Shown here piece by piece: positions 53,628-63,079 of a stretch of 64,000 bases of DNA; the first letter of the stretch is position 1; every line of letters begins with the position of its first letter. The notes under the pieces are model-generated. The model had not been told where the DNA came from and did not search any database. It was given only the letters and a program-made list of their open reading frames with translations. The position numbers were made by a program, and so were the translations under genes. The stretch is from SZUA-430 sp044220975 (GTDB lineage: Bacteria; Pseudomonadota; Alphaproteobacteria; Micropepsales; Micropepsaceae), in the NCBI GenBank assembly GCA_044220975.1, contig JBGAPZ010000001.1, positions 165,801-229,800 of the forward strand, read 5' to 3'.

Positions 53628-53644
53628 GTGGGTTCAAACCCCGC
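53628..53644 (+). other. Isolated tRNA T-arm-like hairpin
   Basis: GTGGG-TTCAAAC-CCCGC folds as a 5-bp stem (one G-U) with a canonical T-loop. I could not find a matching acceptor stem or anticodon arm upstream, so this is not called a tRNA gene. It may be a remnant. Confidence 0.3.
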
Positions 53645-53710
53645 CGTTGGTGGCATTCTCAGATCAGAGCACTAGGCTGCTGCAGAAGCGATTCTGCCCG
53701 GAGTGCGCCT

Positions 53711-54355
53711 GTGTTCGACGCCATCGGATTCGAGATCGTCAAAGCGCTCATTGGCCCGGTAGTGGCCGTGGGCTTGGCCTGGCTCGTCGGCAATCGCCTG
53801 AGCTCTGAATGGGCACTGCGCCAACGCAGGCGCGAAAACAGCCTGGCCAGTGTCGCGGAGTTCTACCGTCTCTACGGCGAGTTCTTCGCGCTCTGGAAGC
53901 TCTGCAACTACGCCTTCCGGGACGCCGACCATGAAACCGAGGACAGCACGCTCTGGGACCTCATGCGCCGTGCCGCGGCGCTCGAGGCGAACGTCGAAGC
54001 GATCCTGCTGCGCATCGCGACCGAACTGAAGCTCACAGACGCCGACATCCGCACGCTAGGTCTGTTTCGCCAAGGCGTGCAGCTGCTGCGTCAATCGATC
54101 GTCAAGCAGCGCATACTGGGCTGGAGCTCATCCGAACACCGCGAGTACCAAGCCTTCAAGGGGCTTTCGGTCGGCACGGCCGCGCTGGCCGCCAGAGTAG
54201 GGTCTGGCAAGCCGCCAACCGTCGACAGTGCACAACGTCAGCTGCGCGAGATCACGCACAACAAGTGGAGCAAGGAATGGCTGGCCACGATCGCACGCCG
54301 CAATGAAACGCCGGTCCAAGCCGAACTCGAAGCTTCAGCAGTGGATGATGCGTGA
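53711..54355 (+). CDS. Hypothetical protein with N-terminal membrane helix
   Basis: A 214-residue protein I do not recognise. A hydrophobic segment (VKALIGPVVAVGLAWLVGN) near residues 10-28 is followed by Arg-rich WALRQRRRENS, then a mostly helical soluble part. No catalytic motifs or cysteine pairs stand out. GTG 53711 is the likely start. The flanks lack operon partners within 150 bases. Confidence 0.6.
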   Translation: MFDAIGFEIVKALIGPVVAVGLAWLVGNRLSSEWALRQRRRENSLASVAEFYRLYGEFFALWKLCNYAFRDADHETEDSTLWDLMRRAAALEANVEAILLRIATELKLTDADIRTLGLFRQGVQLLRQSIVKQRILGWSSSEHREYQAFKGLSVGTAALAARVGSGKPPTVDSAQRQLREITHNKWSKEWLATIARRNETPVQAELEASAVDDA

Positions 54356-54554
54356 GAACCGGAGGTCATGCGGAAACCGCAGATATCTGACCTTCGCGCC
54401 TTTTCATTGCCCATAATACATATTATGCGATAAAGATATGCACGGAATGGCGGATATCTGCCGAAAACCAGAGCCGCGCCCCGCTCCGTGCTGTTCCCAG
54501 ATCGCTGGCTTCGCTACTGACCGCTGATATCACTTGAGAGCTCGCGAGCCGCCC

Positions 54555-55373
54555 ATGGACACGCCTGAGGATCTGAAATCGATCGACGCGTTGCTCGCCA
54601 TTATGAAGAGGCTGCGCGCGCCGCAGGGTGGGTGCCCGTGGGACGTGGAGCAGACGTTCGCGACCATCGCCCCCTACACCATCGAAGAGGCCTACGAGGT
54701 CGCCGACGCGATCGAGCGAAACGACATGGCCGCGCTGAAGGACGAACTCGGCGACTTGTTGTTCCAAGTCGTCTTCCACGCCCAGATGGCATCGGAAGCG
54801 CGGGCCTTCACGTTCGCCGACGTCGTGGAAGCGATCTCACAAAAGATGCTGCGCCGCCACCCGCACGTATTCGGGAACGCGGACGTGAAAACGGCCGAGG
54901 CCCAAACCATCGCATGGGAAGAGCATAAAAAGCGTGAACGCGCCGCGCGTGGCGACAAAGGCGCCAGTATACTCGACGACGTACCACTGCCCTCCCCTGC
55001 CCTCAGTCGCGCTTTAAAACTCCAGAAACGAATGGCATCCGTCGGCTTCGACTGGCGCGAGCGCGCACCGATCCTCGACAAGTTGAAGGAAGAGATCGGC
55101 GAACTGACCGCCGAAATCGACGCCGGCGCACCGAAGGCAAAGCTCGCCGACGAACTCGGCGACATCCTGTTCGTCTGCGTGAACCTGGCGCGTCATCTGG
55201 ACGTCGATCCCGAGGACGCACTGCGCGGCACGAACGCCAAGGTCGTCCGCCGCTTCAAACACGTCGAACAATCGATCAAAGCCCGCGGCGAAAAGCTCGG
55301 CGAAGTCACCCTCGAAGCCATGGACGCCCTCTGGGACGACGCAAAGCGTCTGGAGCGCAGCCAATCAAAATAG
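54555..55373 (+). CDS. mazG: Nucleoside triphosphate pyrophosphohydrolase MazG
   Basis: A 272-residue tandem MazG enzyme that clears aberrant nucleoside triphosphates. The first domain has CPWDVEQTFATIAPYTIEEA and KDELGDLLFQVVFHAQMA. The second has KEEIGELTAEID and ADELGDILFVCVNLARHL. ATG 54555 is preferred over TTG 54534. The pair mazG and hflX converge, with a large palindrome between. Confidence 0.95.
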   Translation: MDTPEDLKSIDALLAIMKRLRAPQGGCPWDVEQTFATIAPYTIEEAYEVADAIERNDMAALKDELGDLLFQVVFHAQMASEARAFTFADVVEAISQKMLRRHPHVFGNADVKTAEAQTIAWEEHKKRERAARGDKGASILDDVPLPSPALSRALKLQKRMASVGFDWRERAPILDKLKEEIGELTAEIDAGAPKAKLADELGDILFVCVNLARHLDVDPEDALRGTNAKVVRRFKHVEQSIKARGEKLGEVTLEAMDALWDDAKRLERSQSK

Positions 55374-55471
55374 CTCGTCATGGCCGGGCAAGCGAAGCGC
55401 GACCCGGCCACCCAGGGTCACAGGCTGAGCGCGTAACACTGGGTGGCCGGGCCAAGCCCGGCCATGACGAG
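55374..55471. repeat. Large palindromic intergenic element between mazG and hflX
   Basis: A perfect 16-bp inverted repeat (CTCGTCATGGCCGGGC at 55374-55389 and its complement at 55456-55471) encloses a second pair, roughly CCCGGCCACCCA against TGGGTGGCCGGG. The core CGTCATGGCCGGGC resembles palindromic elements scattered through alphaproteobacterial genomes. It may also end both convergent transcripts. Confidence 0.85.
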
Positions 55472-55479
55472 TGTACTGA

Positions 55480-56776
55480 TTACTGCCGCACCAGCCGCGT
55501 GCCGAACCGCCGCTCGAATTTGGGCAACGCGCCCGCGACAATCGCCACGCGGAGTTTCACCCGGCCCTTCGCATCGTTCGTACGCTTGAGCACGTCACCG
55601 TTCTCGTAAGCCCACGCGAGATCCGCGCCCGCGTCAGGTTCCAGCCGAAGCTCCGCCTCGATAGCACTCGCCGCCAGCGTCGCATCGACCATGCCGAGCA
55701 GTCTATCGAAGCCCTCACCCGTCAGCGCCGAGAGCGACACGCTGCGCGGCTCGCGTTTGCCGTTCACCGCGGTCGGCCGCTCGGCTTCCGGGATCAAATC
55801 GATCTTGTTCCAAACCTCGATCATGCCGTTCTGCGTCGCGTCGGAAACGCCAAGCTCGCTGAGCACGCCCAGCACGTCGTCTTTCTGCGCCTGCGCGTCC
55901 GGATGACTGATGTCGCGCACGTGCAGCAGCAGATCCGCTTCCAGCACCTCTTCCAGCGTGGCGCGAAACGCGGCCACAAGCTGCGTGGGCAGATCGGAGA
56001 TGAAACCTACCGTGTCAGAGAGAATGACGCGCCGTTTCGACGGCAGCACGAGCCCCCGCATTGTGGGATCGAGCGTCGCGAACAGCTGATCCTTGGCGAC
56101 GACGTCGGAACTTGTCAGCCGGTTGAACAGCGTGCTCTTGCCGGCGTTCGTGTAACCGACGAGCGCTACCACCGGAAACGGCACGCGCTTGCGCGCCTCG
56201 CGATGCAGCTGGCGCGTCCGCTTCACGTCTTCCAATTCGCGCTTCAACCGCGCGATACGATCGCCGATCGCGCGCCGGTCGGCTTCGATCTGTGTTTCAC
56301 CCGGACCGCCCAAGAAGCCGAAGCCGCCGCGTTGCCGCTCCAAGTGGGTCCACGAACGAACGAGGCGGCCCTTTTGATACGAAAGATGCGCAAGCTCGAC
56401 CTGCAGCCGGCCTTCTGCCGTTCGCGCACGCTCGCCGAAGATCTCGAGAATGAGCCCGGTGCGATCCAGCACCTTCACATTCCACGCCTTTTCCAGGTTA
56501 CGCTGCTGCACCGGCGAGAGCTGTCCATCGACGATGACGAGCTCCGGCGTCTCCGCCTCGCACAAGCCGTGCAGCTCCTCGACCTTCCCCTTCCCGATCG
56601 GGCAGGGTTGCAACGACGTCGAGATCGATCGCGCGCGCAAGGCCGGTCGCCTCTTCGAGGCGCGCCTCAAGCGTGCGCGGTTCATCGGACCGCTTCATGT
56701 AAGGATGAACGATGATCGCCCGGCGCGACCCTGGGGTCCAATCGCCGAACGAACGCCCACGAGAAGGTTCGATCAA
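55480..56776 (-). CDS. hflX: GTPase HflX (reading frame broken in this sequence)
   Basis: A ribosome-splitting GTPase read across a frame break, about 431 residues. The N-terminal part (RAIIVHPYMKRSDEPRTLEA, then LARAIDLDVV and ATLP) is in one frame down to 56600. The rest (IGKGKVEELHGL, LVGYTNAGKSTLFNRLT, LSDTVGFISDLPTQL) runs from 56598 to 55480. Skipping C56599 joins them. Between LDVV and ATLP about a dozen residues found in relatives are also absent. TTG 56776 or ATG 56698 could start it. It follows hfq closely, as in most proteobacteria. Confidence 0.9.
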
Positions 56777-56800
56777 ATCAAGGCCGCTTCTAAAGTCTGG

Positions 56801-57052
56801 CTAAGCGTCGGCCGCTTCTGGTGTTTCTTGCTCAAACAACGGAACGGCAACCGACGGCATCACCGTCGATATAGCGTGCTTGTAGACCAGCTGCGAGTGC
56901 CCATCGCGGCGCAGAAGAACGCAGAAATTATCGAACCAGGTGATGATCCCCTGGAGCTTCACCCCGTTGACCAGAAAAATGGTCAGAGGCGCTTTGTTCT
57001 TGCGACAGGCATTCAGAAACGTGTCTTGAAGGTTTGCTTGTCGATCACTCAT
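56801..57052 (-). CDS. hfq: RNA chaperone Hfq
   Basis: An 83-residue Sm-like protein forming the hexamer that pairs small RNAs with mRNAs. LQDTFLNACRKNKAPLTIFL and VNGVKLQGIITWFDNFCVLL form Sm1, and LVYKHAISTVMP is Sm2. It lies 24 bases upstream of hflX. A 178-base gap separates it from the aminotransferase upstream and should contain its promoter. Confidence 0.98.
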   Translation of the reverse strand: MSDRQANLQDTFLNACRKNKAPLTIFLVNGVKLQGIITWFDNFCVLLRRDGHSQLVYKHAISTVMPSVAVPLFEQETPEAADA

Positions 57053-57230
57053 GGGTTGGCCCCATTTTTCACTTGCTCCGCCCGAAACACACGGGGTTGG
57101 CGATACAGCTATCCGGCTTCTGCGACAGGTGTACGACCACGCGACTCAAGCGGTTCGCCACTCGTCTTTGGAGAAAATGGACGAGCCGTCGCGGTGGGGC
57201 AAGTGTGAAGGACGCGAGGGGAACGGTTAA

Positions 57231-58079
57231 CTATCGAGACGCCCAGTACATTTTGCCGATTTTGGCAGTAATAAGCCCAGGTTTTCCGTCACCGACCGGG
57301 TTCCCATCGATTCGGGTGACAGGAAGAACCCCGAACGAAGCTGCGGATATGAACGCCTCGCGCGCATTTCGCGCCTCGTCCACGCTGAACGCGCGCTCCG
57401 AAAATTCCACACCCATCTGTCGGCAAAAGGGAATGATTTCTCCGCGCGTCACACCGGGCAAGATCGCGTGGTCGAGCGCGCGTGTTCGCAGCACGCCCTT
57501 CTCATCCACGATCCACGCCGTCGTCGACGAGCCTTCCGTGACGAAACCGTCGCGATCGACGAACCAAGCCTCGAACGCGCCGGCTTCGCGCGCGCTCTGC
57601 TTGGCAAGCACGTTGGCGAGCAACCCCGTCGACTTGATATCGCAGCGCGCCCAGCGCGCCTCAGGCCGCGTCACGACCGCAATACCCTTCTCTGCCAAGG
57701 CCGCATAGCGCGTGAAGTCGAGCGTGCGTGCCGTCACCACAAGCGTCGGCTTCACGGACGCCGCCGGAAACCCATGATCACGCCGTGCGACGCCCCGAGA
57801 CACCTGCACATAGACCAAACCTTCTCGAACCCGATTGAGCCTGACCGTCTCGCGCATGATGTGACCGAGTTGACGCGAGCCAACTGGCGCGCGCATCTTC
57901 AGCTCGCCAAGCGAACGCTCGAGCCGCGCCAAATGCGGTGCCTCGTCGATCAACGCGCCTTCGCGGATCGCGCACACTTCATAGACGCCATCCGCGAACT
58001 GAAACCCGCGATCCTCGACCGCCACGGACGCTTGCGCGAACGGCACATAGCGCCCGTTGACGTATGCAATGCGCGACAT
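57231..58079 (-). CDS. dat: D-amino-acid aminotransferase
   Basis: A 282-residue fold-type IV PLP enzyme converting D-alanine and alpha-keto acids to D-glutamate and pyruvate. Motifs are VEDRGFQFADGVYEV, the PLP lysine in RCDIKSTGLLANVLAKQ, and VTEGSSTTAWIV. The order dat-hfq-hflX with mazG behind is conserved in alphaproteobacteria. Branched-chain aminotransferases share the fold, so the exact substrate is inferred from context. Confidence 0.87.
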   Translation of the reverse strand: MSRIAYVNGRYVPFAQASVAVEDRGFQFADGVYEVCAIREGALIDEAPHLARLERSLGELKMRAPVGSRQLGHIMRETVRLNRVREGLVYVQVSRGVARRDHGFPAASVKPTLVVTARTLDFTRYAALAEKGIAVVTRPEARWARCDIKSTGLLANVLAKQSAREAGAFEAWFVDRDGFVTEGSSTTAWIVDEKGVLRTRALDHAILPGVTRGEIIPFCRQMGVEFSERAFSVDEARNAREAFISAASFGVLPVTRIDGNPVGDGKPGLITAKIGKMYWASR

Positions 58080-58131
58080 TGGTGGAACGCCTCTCTGACT
58101 CGATAGAACCCCTTATAGCAGACGCGTCCCC

Positions 58132-58533
58132 GGCGTCCCTCACGTCCCCGGTGTACCCATGTCCCAAGCGTCCGGAACGTCCGGTTGTCCGGGAGCGCAG
58201 TGCGACAGTTTGTGGGTGACACAGTGGGCCATTTATCCGCCCGACCCGCGCCGCCATATTGGTTCACCCCACCAAAAAGGCAGCGCGCACCCGCCAACAA
58301 ACGTTCCCTACGCTTCCGGCATTCCCAACGTTCCCGTTAGTCCTTTCATCTCTGTGTCCCCTCATAAGGACATAGGGATTGGGCGTCCAGCCACGTCTAA
58401 ATCGAAGGGGACAAAGTTAGAGTACGACGGGAAACAAAGGGAACGTTGGGAACGCCGGGAATGATGGGACGCCGGACGAACCGGACGTTCCGGACGCTTG
58501 GGACAAGGGTACACCGGGGACGCGAGGGACGCC
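58132..58533. repeat. Nested inverted repeats of about 400 bases
   Basis: Outer arms of about 61 bases (58132-58192 and 58472-58533) are complementary with three differences. Inner arms 58319-58335 and 58439-58455 pair with one mismatch, and a third pair, TGTCCCCT near 58355 against AGGGGACA near 58406, lies inside. The arms are built from short GTCCC/GGGAC units. The 58080-58651 stretch contains no credible gene. It could be a mobile-element remnant, a structured RNA or a protein-binding array. I cannot tell which. Confidence 0.8.
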
Positions 58534-58651
58534 CGAGACACTGGGGACGTCAAACACGGACCGGAGTCACGAATGGCCGGCCGGTGTGTGCGACAGGCGG
58601 CGCCGTTTCTTCTATACCTCACTCGAGAACCGGACCGGCTGGGAGCCGCAA

Positions 58652-61480
58652 ATGGCAGACCTGGGCGACCTTTTCAAACAAGCGGACGAGACCGCGCGCG
58701 GTATCGCGCAGCAAGCCGCCGATCTCTATCACCAGTTACCACCCGAGGTTTCCGCAGCCGTTGCCGCCGCGACCGCCATTGCCGGCGCCGCGAGCGCGAT
58801 CTTCGGCTGGTGGAGCCGTCTCAGAAACATCTTTCTCCGCATATTCTTTCCGAGCGTCGCGGACGGCGAAAAACAGTCAAGCCGACCTTGAGAAGGCAGT
58901 GAAATTGCTCTTGGCGAGCGCTCAGAACAGCCAAGCGCCAGCCGCCCAAACCGCCGAGCGCGTCCAACAGATCGAAAGTGCGGGCAGAAGCAGTTCGCCA
59001 GATGTGCAAAAGGCGGTGGTTCAACTAAGCGAAAACAAAGCCGACGACGCTTATGCAACGCTGACGAAAGTCGCGAACGAACGCCGCGCCGCCAACGATC
59101 CCGATGCGGCCGTCGCAGAACTCCTTCGTGCGGCGGCGTTCGTCTCAATCTCCAACCCAAAGAAAGCAGCCGAAGCGTACGAACAAGTTCTCGCACTCAA
59201 GCCGGATTCTCACATCGCTCATCTCGGTCTCACCTACTACAACCTCGCGATCGGAAACGGCGCCAAGGCTGCAGCACACGCCGAGAGCGCGCAAAAATAC
59301 GCAGCGACCGACATCGAAGCGTCGGCCGCGCGCTCAGCCCTCGTCATGGTCAGCTTGCGCCACGGGCAAGGCCAACGCGCGCTCGATCTTGTCCGCGACA
59401 ACGTGAAACTGCTTCGTGCGCGCCGCGATGCGAAGCCCGATGACGAACTCGCGAATCGCAGCCTGGGTGAAGGGCTGCAACAGCTGGGCGATGTGCAGGC
59501 GACGCTGGGCGACCTCGCCGGCGCACGAAACAGCTATCAGCAGGCTTACAACCTTCGCGCCGAACTTGCGCAAAAACGCCCCGACAGCGGCGATATTCAA
59601 CGCGAGCACTTTCACGCAGCGATGGGCATGGCCTCCACCCTCGCCGGCTGGGGCGACATTGCGACCGCCCTTACCTATGCCGCTTATGCCGAAGAACTAT
59701 CTGCCGCACTCGCCACCGCAAATCCGGCGCGTGACGACGTCGTGCGCGAGGCCTCGATCTGCCGGACGGAACACGGCCGCCTGCTCCAGCAATCCGGCGA
59801 CCTGCGCGGCGCGCTTCAACGTTACGAAAACTCGATGGCGGAGTTTCGAAAGCTCGCCGAACGCCAAGCCGACGTCCTTCAGCCCCAAATCGACTTGAAG
59901 AACGCCTACCTGCTGCTGAGCGAAAGCCGCGAACGCGCCGGCGACCTGGACACCGCCCTCATGGATGCACGCCGTGCGGTCGAGATCGCCGAGAAATCGC
60001 GCGCACGCGCGCCGCACGATACGCTGTGCTCTACCAGGTCCGCGCCGCCATCCGCGCGCAAACAGGCGACATCCACGCCGCATCGACCGACTACGCAGAG
60101 GCGATCGAAATCTACGAAGCGCTGCACATCAGCCAGCCGGATGCTACCGCCATCACACAGCAGTTGCTGAACTGCCGGATCGAACATGCCGAACTGAAAG
60201 CGCAAGTCGGCGAAGTCGGCGACGCCGACGCGATCTTGGATGGTTGCGTAGCGGCGGCCGACGCGCTCGTCGCCCAACACCCGCACGCCATCGAGACGAA
60301 GCGCATCGCTGCCTGGGTGCGCTACCGGCTGGGTCAACGTATGCGCAGCGGCGGTGACGCGAACGGCGCCGTAAAAGCGCTCCGCGACACCCGCAACCGC
60401 TACCAAGCCCTCGCCGGCAAGGACGACGCCGACGCCGGCGATCGAACGATGGTCGCCTGGTCCAACATCTCTCTCGCCCACGCGCTGACCGCGACCGGGA
60501 TGTTCGACGAAGCCGAAACGTCAGCCGCAGCCGCGCTCGCAACGGCCGAACAACTCACCCTCGCCGATCCGTTGAACACGAACACCCAAGCGCTGCTCGC
60601 CAGTGCCGTTGAAACGGAAGGCTACATGCATGGCGCGCGCGGGCGCTTGCAAGAACAAGTGCGCGCGTTCGAGCGCATGCTGAAAGTGAACTCGGACCTC
60701 GCCAAGCGCACGGGTGCCGGCGCGGACACCCAGCGCAACCTCGCGGCGAGCCATCTGGTGCTGGGCCAAGCGCTCTCCATCGTGGGCCGCGTGCCCGAAG
60801 CCCTGAAAAGCCTCACGACTTCGCTCCAATTGCGCAAGACGATTGTCGAGAAGTTCAAGCGCTGGGAAGATCGTCTCGAACTGGTGCGTAGTCATCTGGC
60901 GCTCGCATCCGCACTGGACGAACCGAAGAAAGCCGCCGAAGGTCTTACCCACGTCACCGCTGCCTTTGCGATCGCCGAAGATCTTGCGCGCAAACTCCCG
61001 GACGTCGCGACCGTGCAGACGCTACTCGCGGCCGTCCATCACCAAAAAGGCGACTTGCTGCTCACGCTCGGCCGTTACGCCGAGGCGGAGAAGGCCTACA
61101 AGACCGATCTCGCCGCGCGCCGCACGCTGCTCAGCCGCGACAAATCGAACGAAGACCTGCGCGAACGCATCGCCGGTAGCGAGGCCTGCATCGCCGAATG
61201 CCGCTTTCTCGCCGGCGACAAGAAAAGTGCCAAACCCCTCTTCGTCACCGCCCTCGCCTCGTACCGCGCGATCGCCGAGGCGCAAACGAACGACCATTGG
61301 CTGGCTTGGAACATCCTCTGGCCCACATTCCGCCTCGCGCAACTCGACGCGAACAAGCAAGGCCAACTTGAAGCTGCGCGGTCGCTAAAAGATTTGCAGG
61401 AACGCGACGGCCACGACCGCATCGGCCGCCACTCAGGCTGGCTTAACGACATGCGCAACCTGTTCCCCGAACTCGGATAG
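58652..61480 (+). CDS. Large TPR-repeat protein with N-terminal membrane helix (reading frame broken twice)
   Basis: About 940 residues read across two breaks. MADLGDLFKQADETARGIAQ leads into a helix (VAAATAIAGAASAIFGWW) and a basic stretch. A run of five A bases (58869-58873) shifts the frame. Reading four restores SQADLEKAVKLLLASAQNSQ. Many helical TPR-like repeats follow (for example KAAEAYEQVLALKPDSHIAH, DLAGARNSYQQAYNLRAELA). A second break near 60010 separates AVEIAEKSRAR from AVLYQVRAAIRAQTGD. The last part continues with repeats to the stop. No enzymatic domain is seen. It may be a scaffold at the membrane. Confidence 0.78.
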
Positions 61481-61490
61481 ATTTCACGCT

Positions 61491-61775
61491 TTAGTCTCGC
61501 GGTGTACTGCCCTCTTGGAGCTTGCGCGCGATGTCGCGCATGCTGGGCTCAAGGCAAGCAGGATACCCGGCGTTCGGATCTTTCCATGTCGGCTTCCGGT
61601 CTCGGCACGCCTTCGTGTCGATCCCGTTCTTCTCATAGGCACCCAAGATATCTTCCTTGGCTGGCATCATGGCAACCGCCGGCAAAGTGCTTGACGCCGA
61701 GCCTGCAAGCATCGCCGCAAGCATGACGCCGCCCAGGGCAACCGCCGCCGTCTGCACGATCAAACGTCCACGCAT
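61491..61775 (-). CDS. Small secreted hypothetical protein
   Basis: A 94-residue protein with a signal peptide-like N-terminus (VQTAAVALGGVMLAAMLAGS) and cleavage near ASSTLPAVA. The mature part has two cysteines (KACRDRK and YPACLEP) that could form a disulfide. I do not recognise the family. It converges on the TPR gene, with 10 bases between the stops. Confidence 0.65.
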   Translation of the reverse strand: MRGRLIVQTAAVALGGVMLAAMLAGSASSTLPAVAMMPAKEDILGAYEKNGIDTKACRDRKPTWKDPNAGYPACLEPSMRDIARKLQEGSTPRD

Positions 61776-61867
61776 GACTTCGCTCCCACGAAACCGAGCC
61801 TAAACATACGCGTGACATCTGAAATGCTTTCCTAAAGCCGCTGTCGCCAAACGGCACAATGCGGGGC

Positions 61868-62209
61868 TCAAGCGTTACGCGCGAGCGCCTGCATCTTCCC
61901 AATCGACGATCGCGCGGCCCGCGCGCTCGCCGTTTCGGCGGCACGATAGGATGTGACCACCTCGCGCCCTAGGGGCGTGAGACGCGCCCCGCCGCCGCTC
62001 GCGCCGCCCGGTGCCGCGCGCACGACAGGCCGGCCGAATGTGGCATTCAACTCCTGCACCAAACCCCAAGCGCGGCCATAGCTCATCTTGAGCGCAACCC
62101 CCGCTTGCCGGATCGATCCGTGTTCCTCGATCAACTCCAGCAAGCGCACTTTTCCAGGCCCGATTGAGCCTTTGCCTTCGATATCGATCCGCAACGTGAT
62201 CCGTGCCAT
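61868..62209 (-). CDS. modE: Molybdate-type transcriptional regulator, ModE HTH domain only
   Basis: A 113-residue protein equal to the winged-helix half of ModE: GPGKVRLLELIEEHGSIRQA, KMSYGRAWGLVQELNATFG and GGARLTPLGREVVTSYRAAE. The molybdate-binding MOP domains of E. coli ModE are absent. ATG 62209 is chosen. The long frame extending to 62590 runs across modA and is rejected. It diverges from modA with a ModE-like operator between them. Confidence 0.88.
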   Translation of the reverse strand: MARITLRIDIEGKGSIGPGKVRLLELIEEHGSIRQAGVALKMSYGRAWGLVQELNATFGRPVVRAAPGGASGGGARLTPLGREVVTSYRAAETASARAARSSIGKMQALARNA

Positions 62210-62277
62210 GCCCGCAACAGTGGCCCGACGCCGCAGTCGATTGCAAGCCGGGCCGGTTTGCCACCAATCGGCGCACC

Positions 62278-62301
62278 CGTTATCCTTGAGCGAAGATAAC
62301 G
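62278..62301. promoter_or_regulatory. Probable ModE box
   Basis: A perfect inverted repeat CGTTATC-N10-GATAACG. The spacing CGTTAT-N12-ATAACG is that of the E. coli ModE site upstream of modA, as I recall it. It lies 14 bases before the modA start and 69 bases from modE, so it could control modABC and modE alike. Confidence 0.75.
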
Positions 62302-62314
62302 ATAAGGTGGTCCT

Positions 62315-63073
62315 GTGCTCCGCACGCTCTTTGCATGCCTTTTTGCGCTTGTCGTTCACGCCGCGTCGGCCGCCGACCGCGAAGTCACAGTATTCGCCGC
62401 CGCCTCTTTGACCGGAGCCCTTCAAGAAGTGGGCGACAACTTCACGGCTGCGGGCGGCGCGAAAGTGAAATTCTCCTTCGCCGCCTCCTCGTTGATCGCA
62501 CGCCAGATCGAGGCGGGTGCCGACGCCGATGTTTTCGCCTCCGCCGACAGCGAGTGGATGAACTATCTGGCCGACAGAAACCTCATCCAACCGGCCTCAC
62601 GCAAAGACATCCTCTCGAACCGCTTGGTGCTGATCTCGGCCAAAGACAATCCGATCGCCCTGAAGATCGCGCCGAACTTCCCCCTTCTCCAAGCGCTCGG
62701 TGACGGCAGGCTCGCCGTTGCCGATCCCGACAGCGTTCCGGCCGGCCGCTATGCGCGCAGCGCCCTCACCTCGCTCGGTGTTTGGGGCAACGTGGCAGAG
62801 CGTCTGGTGCGCGCCGAAAACGTGCGCGTGGCGCTGACTTACGTTGCACGCGGCGAAGCACCGCTCGGCATCGTCTACGAAACCGACGCGAAAGCCGAAC
62901 CGAAGGTGAGAGTCGTCGACGTCTTTCCGGCCGATAGCCACCTGCCGATCGTCTATCCGTTCGCGCTGACGAAAACCGGCACGAGCGTGCAAGCCAAGGC
63001 GTTTCTCGATTACACGAAGAGCGCGAAGGCAGCCGACGTTTTTCGCAAGTATGCATTCAGCGTATTACACTAA
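62315..63073 (+). CDS. modA: Molybdate ABC transporter substrate-binding protein
   Basis: A 252-residue periplasmic binding protein. A short signal peptide ends VVHAASAADR. Ligand contacts are expected in VFAAASLTGALQEVGDNF, KFSFAASSLIARQIEAGADA and VPAGRYARSALTSLG. It starts at GTG 62315 just after the ModE box. It is followed 6 bases later by modB. Confidence 0.95.
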   Translation: MLRTLFACLFALVVHAASAADREVTVFAAASLTGALQEVGDNFTAAGGAKVKFSFAASSLIARQIEAGADADVFASADSEWMNYLADRNLIQPASRKDILSNRLVLISAKDNPIALKIAPNFPLLQALGDGRLAVADPDSVPAGRYARSALTSLGVWGNVAERLVRAENVRVALTYVARGEAPLGIVYETDAKAEPKVRVVDVFPADSHLPIVYPFALTKTGTSVQAKAFLDYTKSAKAADVFRKYAFSVLH

Positions 63074-63079
63074 CCGCCC

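Noticed and set aside
53590..53660. Possible full tRNA gene
   Set aside because: Only the T-arm fits. No 7-bp acceptor pair or anticodon stem could be found at proper spacing.
58260..58640. Short open frames inside the nested repeat
   Set aside because: They are low-complexity products of the GTCCC/GGGAC repeats and lack ribosome-binding sites.
62210..62590. Long N-terminal extension of modE
   Set aside because: It runs through the ModE box and modA on the opposite strand. The normal ModE start lies at 62209.
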